A stretch of 64,000 nt of DNA from Bacteroidota bacterium (lineage in GTDB: Bacteria > Bacteroidota > Bacteroidia > AKYH767-A > OLB10), in NCBI GenBank assembly GCA_016717725.1, contig JADKFA010000044.1:148470-212469 (forward strand). The letters run 5' to 3'. The notes below the pieces were generated by a model. It ran no database searches. It was not told where the DNA came from and was given only the letters and a program-made list of their open reading frames with translations. This document shows, in pieces, positions 1-7,879 of the stretch. The first letter of the stretch is position 1. Every line of letters starts with the position of its first letter. Made by a program: the position numbers and the translations under genes.

Positions 1-262
1 CGTGAAGCTCTTGATAATACCCAGCTGCGAGCGCCATTAAATCGGTTTTTGTTTGGCCGATGGATGCTTCCGGACTCCCATAACTCGGAAAGCTCCGACT
101 CTTTACCTCGACGATAATCAGAAACCTTTCGTCGGTTGCAATGATGTCGATTTCGCCTTTTTGGTAGCGGAAGTTTCGAGCTAAAATTCGGTAGCCAATT
201 TGTTGGAGATAGCGAACTGCGATGGCTTCACCGCGCTCACCGATTTTTTCAATGTCGGTCAA
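1..262 (-). CDS. YraN family (UPF0102) endonuclease-like protein, 3' end beyond window
   Basis: Reading leftwards from a TTG at 262, the protein opens with LTDIEKIGERGEAIA and continues through a segment with GEIDIIA and IIVEVKSR. These are the hallmarks of the YraN/UPF0102 family, a small restriction-endonuclease-like fold whose D...EVK residues resemble a nuclease active site; its cellular role is not settled. The frame has a TAA four codons upstream of the TTG and no ATG between, so TTG is the best start. The C-terminal third lies outside the window. A good promoter sits about 45 bases upstream. The next gene leftwards in the same direction is an LD-carboxypeptidase, a neighbour often seen with yraN in Bacteroidota. 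Confidence 0.88.
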   Translation of the reverse strand, partial: MTDIEKIGERGEAIAVRYLQQIGYRILARNFRYQKGEIDIIATDERFLIIVEVKSRSFPSYGSPEASIGQTKTDLMALAAGYYQELH

Positions 263-304
263 ATTTCGATTTTATTAAAATGGTTTATAGAAAAATTGAT
301 TTCG

Positions 305-336
305 CAAATATACGAAAAGGCTACTAGCTGGCTCAA
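305..336 (-). promoter_or_regulatory. Bacteroidota-type promoter of yraN
   Basis: On the minus strand a TATATTTG box (305-312) fits the Bacteroidota -7 consensus TAnnTTTG, and a TTG lies 21 bases upstream (334-336), the spacing expected of the -33 element. The TTG start of yraN is about 43 bases downstream. Confidence 0.5.
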
Positions 337-621
337 GCTGCTAGATTTTTTGAAGGATGTGTTTAGATGGTAAAAAATCAAATGGCTATTCCCAAAGAAA
401 AATTCAATTCATTAAAATTTACAGTGCTATTTATATTTGATGGGCCGCAGATTTTTTATGATTGGTGATGATTTTTTATGATTTTTCCCCGCGCCCGTTG
501 CGCCTCCTCCGCGTTCCCTGCGGTTAAATTGTCAGTTACATTAGTTAGAAAAATTTCTTCTATGAAAATGGTAACAAACCCTTCTAACTCGAAATACAAT
601 TTTTATTTAAAAGTTTTTATT
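337..621. other. Intergenic stretch without a recognisable gene
   Basis: No convincing reading frame is seen on either strand. The plus-strand frame through 478-858 is antisense to the carboxypeptidase and starts in low-complexity sequence. Around 485-525 is a GC-richer patch (cgcgttccctgcggttaaa) of the kind seen in other non-coding repeats of this window. Confidence 0.5.
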
Positions 622-1515
622 TCAACGAATACTTTTCTCTCCCACCTCCAAACTCACCCTTCCTCCCATCAAGAGTGGTTGATTGTTTTGGATATGTCCG
701 GCTGGAAAATTCATGCACACTGGAAAAGTATACTCACGCACTGCTTCCGAAATAATTTCTTCGGCTGTTTTTCCGAAGGGAATCGCGTTATCGCGCATAT
801 CACTCATGCCGCCCACGATGAGACCAGAAAGTCCGTCCAATTTCCCCGAACGTTTTAGTTGCATCATCATACGATCGATGTGATAGAGATACTCATCCAA
901 ATCTTCGAGAAATAATATCTTACCTCTGGTATCGATATCGGATGCAGAACCCGACAATGCATACATCAAAGAAAGATTTCCGCCCACTAAAATTCCTTCA
1001 TCTTTGCCTTTCCGATTCCATGGTGAATTTTCAATTGAATAGCGGAGCTCCTCACCCGTAAGTAGCTTTCTCAAATTCTCGAGGGCATCGGGAGTACATC
1101 GATCGCCGCCCATACTAAACACCATGGTAGCGTGAATGCTTGGAATTTGAAATTGTTGGTGCAGGTGATTATGAAAAACGGTCATATCACTAAAACCGAT
1201 TATCCACTTTGGTTTTTGTGCGAAGCGATTAAAATTGAGTTGGTCGATGATTCGCATACAACCATAACCACCTCGTGCGCTGATGATGGCATCTACCGTT
1301 GGATCATCCATCAACTCTTGCATATCGGCAGTACGTTGTGCATCGCTCCCCGAAAACTGATTTTCGGCAGCGTATAAATTCTTCGCCGTTTTAACTTTAA
1401 AACCCCAACTCTCCATTAAAGAAATTCCAGGAGCCAACTCCTCCGGACTTACTTTTCGTGCAGGGGCGCAAATTCCAATGGTACTTCCGGGAACTAAGTA
1501 GGGAGGGATTTTCAT
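622..1515 (-). CDS. LD-carboxypeptidase (peptidase S66, LdcA-like)
   Basis: Removes the terminal D-Ala from tetrapeptide stems during murein recycling, if it acts like LdcA. The 297-residue protein starts MKIPPYLVPGSTIGICAPAR, the usual N-terminal strand of S66 peptidases. It carries the nucleophile motif GFSD (Ser about residue 109) after an ARGGYG loop, then an LFLEDLDE acidic segment and a C-terminal PAGH histidine, which together form the Ser-Glu-His triad of the family. The frame could be read from an upstream codon at 1566, but a TATCTTTG promoter box at 1523-1530 would then lie inside the gene, so the ATG at 1515 is preferred. There is no signal peptide, fitting a cytoplasmic enzyme. 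Confidence 0.9.
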   Translation of the reverse strand: MKIPPYLVPGSTIGICAPARKVSPEELAPGISLMESWGFKVKTAKNLYAAENQFSGSDAQRTADMQELMDDPTVDAIISARGGYGCMRIIDQLNFNRFAQKPKWIIGFSDMTVFHNHLHQQFQIPSIHATMVFSMGGDRCTPDALENLRKLLTGEELRYSIENSPWNRKGKDEGILVGGNLSLMYALSGSASDIDTRGKILFLEDLDEYLYHIDRMMMQLKRSGKLDGLSGLIVGGMSDMRDNAIPFGKTAEEIISEAVREYTFPVCMNFPAGHIQNNQPLLMGGRVSLEVGEKSIR

Positions 1516-1522
1516 AATTACG

Positions 1523-1530
1523 CAAAGATA
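1523..1530 (-). promoter_or_regulatory. -7 box TATCTTTG of the LD-carboxypeptidase gene
   Basis: TATCTTTG matches TAnnTTTG and is only seven bases from the ATG at 1515, implying a very short leader. The same box and spacing precede the small gene at 3542. No clear -33 TTG was seen. Confidence 0.45.
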
Positions 1531-1565
1531 GGTAGCCGCATTTAATTTACGACACGCATTTGGCA

Positions 1566-1685
1566 ATTGGTGTGTTGGTGGATTGGTGGTCCCGATAGCT
1601 ATCGGGAGGTGGATTGGTGCGCCATGAAGTCTGTACCGAACCCAGAAGTTGCAGTGAAGCGAAATAATTCTAGGAAGTACTGTAC
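1566..1685. repeat. Composite dispersed intergenic repeat with 16-bp palindrome
   Basis: This gap holds gttggtggattggtgg, then the perfect palindrome CCCGATAGCTATCGGG at 1591-1606, then gaagtctgtac and gaagtactgtactt. The same ingredients recur at 43191-43372, and the palindrome recurs in whole or part at about 3594, 38800, 43303, 43374, 45332 and 55224. It looks like a non-coding dispersed repeat family. Confidence 0.65.
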
Positions 1686-2795
1686 TTACTTTTCTCCAAT
1701 AAAAATATTATTATTATCTGTTTGGATGGTCTTACCTGTTCGATAATTAATTTTAAAATTATTCAAAATTGGGGTTTGCTTGGCGGTGGTAAAAACGCTG
1801 AATCCAATTCCGATACCAATCCCTCCTCCTCCAATTCCTGAACCAATTATTGGACTCCCATTTTTGTCATTGGTTAAATATTTTGCTTCCGTTTGACCAA
1901 TAAAATAAAAATCAAATTTCTCCCTTTTCAATTCATAAAAACCCATCTTAGTTGCCTTGAGTAGAAAACTACCATCGCAAACCGCATAAACCGTTTTGTT
2001 ATCCAATTCTACATTCTTCCCTTTTTCATCATTCCATACCATTACTCTAATTTTATCAGTATGAATTGAGTCAATATAAACTGTGGTGGTGTCGGGAGAA
2101 TTATTTTTGAACTGATTGAAATCGTAATAAATACCTGCCTTATATTTGTCCGTAATGTATATTGGAGTTTTCATCTTTTCTAAACTGTCGAGATGTTGTA
2201 ATTCGTTAAAAGTATAAGAGGGCCCATTTTCTACTTGAAGATTTTCGTGTTTTTTTAATTCAACAGCGACTTCACATAAATGCTCACTTATCGATTTAAG
2301 AAATTTCTTTGTCAAATCCGTAGATGAACTCATTCGATATAAAGTATCTATAACAAATATTTCTTCGAATCTATTCTCCTCTCTCTTTTTAAAAACCCGC
2401 AAGGCTAATTTAAGACTTGAAGTATTTTTCATTTCCTCTGCCTTCTCACTTAATTTAAAATCATACAGCACTATTGCTATTTCATTTTCGACAGCTTGGG
2501 GGACATCTCTATTCAGAAAAAAACTACATAAACTGTCTAAAAAATTTCCTTTACATTCAACCTTAGAATTAGTATTTAACCATCCAGAAAGAACAAAACC
2601 TAAGTCTTTATTTGGGAAACGAAAATCAATTCCATTAACTTTAGTGAAAGAAGAAATACCCTTTGCACATTTATTTGAAAGTACTAAGGGAGTTTCTTGC
2701 GCATGAGAAATAGTTGCATTGAAAAAGAATAGAAATATGTATATCAAATAGCATTTAATGTACTCGAATAAAGTGAGGGGTGGAAGTAATTTCAT
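1686..2795 (-). CDS. Hypothetical exported protein
   Basis: I do not recognise the family. The 369-residue product begins with a long hydrophobic segment (about residues 12-30, ending near SHAQ) that should act as a signal peptide. The middle is charged and mostly alpha/beta in character. Residues 315-335 hold a Gly/Ile-rich stretch (SGIGGGGIGIGIG), possibly a glycine-zipper-like or low-complexity turn. It lies 11 bases after the lipoprotein gene at 2807-3379, in the same direction, so the two are probably co-transcribed and both act in the envelope. Confidence 0.75.
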   Translation of the reverse strand: MKLLPPLTLFEYIKCYLIYIFLFFFNATISHAQETPLVLSNKCAKGISSFTKVNGIDFRFPNKDLGFVLSGWLNTNSKVECKGNFLDSLCSFFLNRDVPQAVENEIAIVLYDFKLSEKAEEMKNTSSLKLALRVFKKREENRFEEIFVIDTLYRMSSSTDLTKKFLKSISEHLCEVAVELKKHENLQVENGPSYTFNELQHLDSLEKMKTPIYITDKYKAGIYYDFNQFKNNSPDTTTVYIDSIHTDKIRVMVWNDEKGKNVELDNKTVYAVCDGSFLLKATKMGFYELKREKFDFYFIGQTEAKYLTNDKNGSPIIGSGIGGGGIGIGIGFSVFTTAKQTPILNNFKINYRTGKTIQTDNNNIFIGEK

Positions 2796-2806
2796 GTCCT
2801 TAAATT

Positions 2807-3379
2807 TTATTTAAAGTTTTTCTTTTGAAGCCAGTTTGAAGAATCGCTTGGGAAAGGTATGTTTTTGACTAAATACTTAAATGTATCAATAGGTATTATG
2901 ACATACCCCTTTTTCTCGGTTGCATATGAACAACCATTATTAAACTGATAACTTGTAATAGTAATTGAACCTTCTTCAAGAATTTTCCCAGCTAGTTGAT
3001 GAACAGTGTAAAGAAAAGGACTCCCTCCTCCACATCCTGTTTCAGAAAAATATTGAATTACAAGAGAGTCTTTTAGCAATTTATACCTTCCCCAATTGAC
3101 ATCACTTCTCTTAAGAAATTGCTTGTGTGACATTTGTTTCCAAAATTCATGCTTATAATGAAGGGCACAAAATCCATTATTATATAATATCATGCTTTCA
3201 AGATTAAATTTATCATTCTCAAATACTCCTTCGAAATAAAGAGAATTAGCAAAATACACACTCGAATCAGTAGTATTGCAACTCCAATAATCTTTATTTA
3301 CAACCGAAATAGGTAGGCAAGCCTGCAGCATAATCATTAAAAATAATAAAACTTTAATACACTTAAAGTACTTGACCAT
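2807..3379 (-). CDS. Hypothetical lipoprotein
   Basis: Unrecognised family, about 190 residues. Starting at the ATG at 3379 gives MVKYFKCIKVLLFLMIMLQAC, a lipoprotein signal with a LQAC lipobox. A longer frame back to 3442 would put 21 extra residues before this signal, so it is rejected. The mature part has several Cys residues (for example CNTTDSS, GFCALH, ETGCGGGS, NNGCSY). The start is four bases after the stop of the 52-codon gene at 3384-3542, and the stop is 11 bases before the next gene, indicating an operon. Confidence 0.72.
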   Translation of the reverse strand: MVKYFKCIKVLLFLMIMLQACLPISVVNKDYWSCNTTDSSVYFANSLYFEGVFENDKFNLESMILYNNGFCALHYKHEFWKQMSHKQFLKRSDVNWGRYKLLKDSLVIQYFSETGCGGGSPFLYTVHQLAGKILEEGSITITSYQFNNGCSYATEKKGYVIIPIDTFKYLVKNIPFPSDSSNWLQKKNFK

Positions 3380-3383
3380 ATTA

Positions 3384-3542
3384 TTAATAAAATTTACAAG
3401 AAGCGGTACCGAAATAGCTATAACCAGATGGAGTATTTTCATACGGAGTAACGAAAAATGAACTCAATGCGACATCAAATCCCAAAAGCTTAGGATCATT
3501 TAACCAATTATGCATTCTGTTTTGATTTAAAAGGATTCTCAT
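3384..3542 (-). CDS. Small hypothetical protein (52 residues), first gene of the unit
   Basis: A 52-residue frame beginning MRILLNQNRMHNW and ending GTASCKFY. It is preceded at seven bases by TATCTTTG, the same arrangement as the LD-carboxypeptidase gene, and is followed after four bases by the start of the lipoprotein gene. That placement makes it a plausible leader gene of the three-gene unit. There is no signal peptide and no recognised domain. It could instead be a remnant of a longer gene or a translated leader. Confidence 0.45.
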   Translation of the reverse strand: MRILLNQNRMHNWLNDPKLLGFDVALSSFFVTPYENTPSGYSYFGTASCKFY

Positions 3543-3549
3543 TGTTACT

Positions 3550-3557
3550 CAAAGATA
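3550..3557 (-). promoter_or_regulatory. -7 box TATCTTTG for the 3542-1686 unit
   Basis: TATCTTTG lies seven bases before the ATG at 3542, as for the gene at 1515. This is the main reason for treating the 52-codon frame as real. Confidence 0.45.
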
Positions 3558-3713
3558 GTTAGAAATATTTGAATTACAGCATTCTTTGGCAATCCTGATA
3601 GCTATCGAACGATAGTCGCAAGACTTGGCGGTGGTGATCCCAAGGTGCACATGAGGCTACGCAATCAAATAAAACATTTTCAAATTTTCAAATCAAATCA
3701 TTTTCAAATCAAT

Positions 3714-3721
3714 TACATTTG
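3714..3721 (+). promoter_or_regulatory. -7 box TACATTTG of metG
   Basis: TACATTTG fits TAnnTTTG and stands 33 bases before the metG ATG. Upstream is an AT-rich run of repeated ttttcaaatca segments; no exact TTG at -33 was found. Confidence 0.45.
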
Positions 3722-3754
3722 CACAGAATTTACTAGACCGAAGAAAATCCCCCT

Positions 3755-5797
3755 ATGCGCTATTTAGTTACTGCCGCCTTGCCTTATGCCAATGGTCCTT
3801 TACACATCGGACATATTGCAGGTTGTTATTTGCCCTCCGATATTTTTGTTCGTTATCAACGTTTGATGGGTCGGGATGTGAAATACATTTGTGGGTCGGA
3901 TGAGCATGGGGTACCCATCACGTTGCGTGCGCGCAAAGAAGGTATCACACCGCAGCAAGTAGTGAATACGTATCATGTCATGATGCGCGATAGCTTTCAG
4001 GAGTTCGGAATTTCTTTTGATATCTATCATCGTACTTCTGATAAAATTCATCACGAAACGGCGTCTGACTTTTTTACAACGCTTTACAATAAAGGTGTTT
4101 TTAAGGAAGAAGAATCAGAACAATATTTTGATGAAGAAGCGAATCTGTTTTTAGCCGATCGTTACATAACGGGGACGTGTCCGAAGTGCGCGAATCTAAA
4201 TGCGTATGGCGATCAATGTGAAAAATGTGGAAGCTCATTGAGTCCGCGTGAACTCATCAACCCACACTCACAACTCAGTGGGAAAGCTCCCGTATTGCGC
4301 AAAACGAAGCATTGGTATTTGCCTTTAGATACGATGCAGCAAGAGTGGTTGAATGAATGGTTGTTGAGTAAGGAAGATGTTTGGAAGAAAAATGTTTTTG
4401 GTCAGTGCAAGAGCTGGCTCGATCAGGGATTGCAACCGCGTGCAGTGACGCGCGACCTCGACTGGGGAGTGCCCGTTCCGCTGCCTGGAAATGAAGGCAA
4501 GGTTTTATATGTGTGGTTTGATGCACCTATCGGATATATCTCTGCAACGAAGGCATTAACTTCTCAGTGGGAAGATTATTGGAAGAAAGATGATAGTAAG
4601 TTGATTCATTTTATTGGAAAAGATAATATCGTTTTTCATTGTATCATCTTCCCCGCCATGTTAAAGGCACATGGTGATTACATCTTACCAGAGAATGTAC
4701 CTGCTAATGAATTTTTGAATTTAGAAGGCGATAAAATTTCTACCTCGCGTAATTGGGCGGTGTGGTTGCACGAGTATTTATTGGATTTCCCAAATAAGCA
4801 AGATGTATTGCGTTATGCATTATGTGCTACAGCTCCTGAAACCAAGGACAATGATTTCACCTGGAAAGATTTTCAGGATCGAAACAACAATGAGTTGGTA
4901 GCGGTATTCGGAAATTTTGTGAATAGAACCTTAGTATTAACTGCAAAATATTTTGAAAATAAAGTTCCTGCAAGAGGGAAACTTGATGATGCTGAAAAAA
5001 CTTGTTTGGATGCACTTACTTCTGCGCCTAAATTGATTCAGGAGAGTATTGAACGTTATCGTTTCCGTGAAGCGTTGTCACATGTGATGGATTTAGCGAG
5101 AGCCGGAAATAAATATTTAGCCGATACGGAACCTTGGAAATTATATAAAACAGATCCAGAAAAAGTAGCGACCATTTTAAATTTAGCATTGGAAATTACG
5201 GCAACTCTTTCTTATTTGTGCGAACCTTTCCTTCCATTTACGTCGCAGAAATTACAATCGATGTTAAATATCCAACCGAAAAGTTGGACCGATGCATTTG
5301 GCAACGAAGCCTTAGTAGCAGGTCATGCACTTGGCGAAGCGTCCTTGTTGTTTGATAAAATTGAAGACGAAGAAATCACTAAACAAATTCAAAAGTTGGA
5401 AGCAACGAAAATAAATAACGCCCCTGCAGATGAAATTTCTACAGGAGAAAAATCATTAACTCCATTTAAGGATGTAACCACTTACGACGATTTTAGTAAG
5501 ATGGATTTACGTGTGGCCACCATTATTGCTGCCGAAAAGGTAGAGAAGGCCGATAAGCTTTTAAAACTTATATTGGATACTGGTATCGATACACGCACTG
5601 TTGTGAGTGGAATTGCGCTTCATTTTAATGCAGATGAAATAATAGGTAAGCAAGTAACCTTACTCGCTAACTTAGCTCCCCGAAAAATTAAGGGCATTGA
5701 ATCGAACGGAATGATTTTAATGGCGGAAGATGAAGATGGAAAACTGGTGTTTGTACAACCTGCTAGAGATACGATGAACGGAAGTACGATTGCGTAA
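3755..5797 (+). CDS. metG: Methionyl-tRNA synthetase
   Basis: Charges tRNA-Met with methionine in the cytoplasm. The 680-residue protein has the class I HIGH motif as GPLHIGHI near the N-terminus. A zinc knuckle (CPKC...CEKCG) lies around residues 145-160 and the KMSKS-equivalent loop is GDKISTS. After the anticodon-binding helices, about the last 110 residues (from roughly DVTTYDDFSKMDLRVATI) form an EMAPII-like tRNA-binding OB domain that mediates dimerisation in this form of MetG. The length matches the long bacterial type. It stands alone between divergent or opposing genes and has its own promoter. Confidence 0.98.
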   Translation: MRYLVTAALPYANGPLHIGHIAGCYLPSDIFVRYQRLMGRDVKYICGSDEHGVPITLRARKEGITPQQVVNTYHVMMRDSFQEFGISFDIYHRTSDKIHHETASDFFTTLYNKGVFKEEESEQYFDEEANLFLADRYITGTCPKCANLNAYGDQCEKCGSSLSPRELINPHSQLSGKAPVLRKTKHWYLPLDTMQQEWLNEWLLSKEDVWKKNVFGQCKSWLDQGLQPRAVTRDLDWGVPVPLPGNEGKVLYVWFDAPIGYISATKALTSQWEDYWKKDDSKLIHFIGKDNIVFHCIIFPAMLKAHGDYILPENVPANEFLNLEGDKISTSRNWAVWLHEYLLDFPNKQDVLRYALCATAPETKDNDFTWKDFQDRNNNELVAVFGNFVNRTLVLTAKYFENKVPARGKLDDAEKTCLDALTSAPKLIQESIERYRFREALSHVMDLARAGNKYLADTEPWKLYKTDPEKVATILNLALEITATLSYLCEPFLPFTSQKLQSMLNIQPKSWTDAFGNEALVAGHALGEASLLFDKIEDEEITKQIQKLEATKINNAPADEISTGEKSLTPFKDVTTYDDFSKMDLRVATIIAAEKVEKADKLLKLILDTGIDTRTVVSGIALHFNADEIIGKQVTLLANLAPRKIKGIESNGMILMAEDEDGKLVFVQPARDTMNGSTIA

Positions 5798-5814
5798 TAA
5801 CAATTTCAATTTAA

Positions 5815-6025
5815 GATTTTTTCCGCCGAAAATTTTCTCGCAAAGGCGCAAAGACGCAAAGTTTTGCTGACGAAAATCTCTCTAAAAGGCACTGGATAAC
5901 AGAGTTTTTCGCGAAGGACACGAAGATTTTAATTAGAGATAGACCTTAGCGCACTTTGTGAAGCGCAGCCTTAGCGCCTTAGCGTCTTTGCGAGAAAAAT
6001 TAGCGAAGAGAAAATTATCGTAGCT
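5815..6025. repeat. Non-coding repeat of the cgcaaaggcgcaaag type
   Basis: Contains ctcgcaaaggcgcaaagacg near 5840 and the inverted counterpart gcgccttagcgtctttgcg near 5980, so the segment can fold back on itself. The same words build the 82-bp tandem repeat at 38481-38756. No reading frame is supported. Confidence 0.55.
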
Positions 6026-6030
6026 TAGCA

Positions 6031-6237
6031 TTAGCTTGTCGAAGGGTCGTCCAAATCTTTTAACAACCCACTCACTTCGCTTTCGGTGCTGCGTAATTTT
6101 TCTTTGCATTGACGAATTAATTCACCGGCTCTCTTCACATGCTTAGCTAGTGCATCTATCCCTGTTTCTCCTTGTTCCAACTCTTCAAGGATCTTTTCCA
6201 ATTCTGCTTTTGCTTTTTCGTAATTAAATTTTTTCAG
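6031..6237 (-). CDS. xseB: Exodeoxyribonuclease VII small subunit
   Basis: Small subunit of ExoVII, which degrades single-stranded DNA to oligonucleotides. The 68-codon frame reads KKFNYEKAKAELEKILEEL, then a region ending CKEKLRSTESEV, the typical XseB two-helix hairpin. It overlaps the end of xseA by four bases. No ATG, GTG or TTG exists at a suitable place: the first plausible codon is a CTG at 6237, just before KKFNY. The start is therefore uncertain; CTG initiation or a base error are both possible. The stop is the TAA at 6031-6033. Confidence 0.8.
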   Translation of the reverse strand: MKKFNYEKAKAELEKILEELEQGETGIDALAKHVKRAGELIRQCKEKLRSTESEVSGLLKDLDDPSTS

Positions 6238-7631
6238 CCATTTTCTTTTTTTTCTTTTATGGTAGACGTGATTTCACCTTGAAATAATTGCGTGGTAATT
6301 TCATCACCTAAATTAATATCATCGGTACTCGTAATAATTTTACTCTTGTGCAACGTATAACTATACCCGCGTTTTAAGATTTCGTTAGGATCCAACAGTC
6401 GAAGTTTCGACTCGGAGTTTACTAACCATTGGTCTTCCGATTTGGAAATATTTTTTAGTTGTTGATGAAGTTGTTCTACCATTTCAACTCCGTATTCTTT
6501 TTCAATATTAAAGTATTGACGTAATTCTTTTTTATAAAGGACGAAGTAATTTTCCAAAAAACTTTGTTCTTGAATTAATAATCCTTGCCACAAGTGGCGA
6601 AACGAAAAAGCTAAATTATCCAATGTCCTACTCGCCTTATTCAAATCCAATTTCGTACTTTGCTGCAACTGCCAAACAGCATTATTCACAAATTGAGTTT
6701 CTTCCTCCAATGTGTCATTTGCTAATTCTCGAATTTGGTTCCATGTATCCTCCAAACTCTCCTCCAACTCCGCCTGATGTTCGATTAAGTAATTTGCTAC
6801 ATCGGTGGGTGTCATACGATCTGTATGGGCAACTTCATCCACTACACTTTTGTCGGCTTGGTGACCGATGCCAGTAATGATAGGCAAGGGAAAGGTCGCT
6901 ATGTTTCTCGCTAAAAAATAATCGTTAAAACATTCTAAACTACTCGCGCTACCACCTCCTCTCACAATCACCACCGCATCAAACTTTTTCGAAGTATGAT
7001 CAATTTTGATGCGATTTAATTTTGTTATAATATCGCCTGCTGCCAAGTCACCTTGCAAAAGCGATGTGTATAAAGTACAATGGTATGTATAACCATAAAT
7101 GTTATTTGTTAATCGCGATAAAAAATCTTCATATCCTCTTGCATCTTCCGCCGAAATAATTGCAATATTTTGAAGTGAAGGTGGTAACTCACGCAACTTA
7201 TTCTTATCAAAAATACCATCCTTCTTTAATCGCTCTATGGTTTGTCGGCGCTCCAATTCCAGCTGACCCACGGTGAACGACTCATCAATATCGTGAACGA
7301 TCAAACTCATGCCATAGCGTTCGTGGTACTGCACTTCTACTTGCAACAGCACTTGCATCTGTTCTCGCAACGATTGTCCTGTCGACTTTGCAAAGCGCGG
7401 TTGAATGCGGCTAAATGTACTCGCCCAAATAATTCCTCTAAATTCTGCTTTGGGTGTAGCGCCTACATCATCTTTTTCGGCAAGCTGTAAATAGCAATGG
7501 CCCCGACTCACTTTTAATCCCACAATTTCCGAAGTTACCCAAAAGCGTTCGCCCGAAAAGTGCATCTGAAAAATCCCTGCAACGATAGCCGAGAGCTCAG
7601 AGAGTTTAAGGATGGAAGGGCTTGAATTCAC
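6234..7631 (-). CDS. xseA: Exodeoxyribonuclease VII large subunit
   Basis: Catalytic subunit of ExoVII. An N-terminal OB-fold (about the first 110 residues, including RGHCYLQLAEK) is followed by the catalytic domain with VVIVRGGGSASSLECFND and GIGHQADKS, then long coiled-coil helices with many Gln/Leu repeats and a C-terminal segment LKRGYSYT. All are standard XseA features. The frame is open to a TTG at 7673, but a GTG at 7631 (VNSSPSILKLSELS) gives the normal N-terminus and is preceded by a TATCTTCG box, so it is preferred. xseB follows with a four-base overlap. Confidence 0.93.
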   Translation of the reverse strand: MNSSPSILKLSELSAIVAGIFQMHFSGERFWVTSEIVGLKVSRGHCYLQLAEKDDVGATPKAEFRGIIWASTFSRIQPRFAKSTGQSLREQMQVLLQVEVQYHERYGMSLIVHDIDESFTVGQLELERRQTIERLKKDGIFDKNKLRELPPSLQNIAIISAEDARGYEDFLSRLTNNIYGYTYHCTLYTSLLQGDLAAGDIITKLNRIKIDHTSKKFDAVVIVRGGGSASSLECFNDYFLARNIATFPLPIITGIGHQADKSVVDEVAHTDRMTPTDVANYLIEHQAELEESLEDTWNQIRELANDTLEEETQFVNNAVWQLQQSTKLDLNKASRTLDNLAFSFRHLWQGLLIQEQSFLENYFVLYKKELRQYFNIEKEYGVEMVEQLHQQLKNISKSEDQWLVNSESKLRLLDPNEILKRGYSYTLHKSKIITSTDDINLGDEITTQLFQGEITSTIKEKKENG

Positions 7632-7811
7632 AGAGCGAAGATAATATAGTTCGATAGAATACAAATATTCCAATAATTATACTTCCTCAGCCGCTGATCT
7701 ACGCAGACTTCTATGATTCTTTATGATGATGTTCTTTAATGTAGCTTCATATAAAGGCAAACACTATTTTCTACGACACACTTTCGTATATAGGGAATTG
7801 CAAAATTTGAT

Positions 7812-7819
7812 TATATTTG
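7812..7819 (+). promoter_or_regulatory. Possible -7 box TATATTTG
   Basis: TATATTTG fits the Bacteroidota -7 consensus and lies 60 bases before the secreted LVIVD-repeat gene at 7880. No -33 element at the right distance was identified. Confidence 0.3.
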
Positions 7820-7879
7820 AAAACAAAATGAAGAAAAACAGGTAATTACATTGTAGAAAATAATCAAAAATAGACATGT

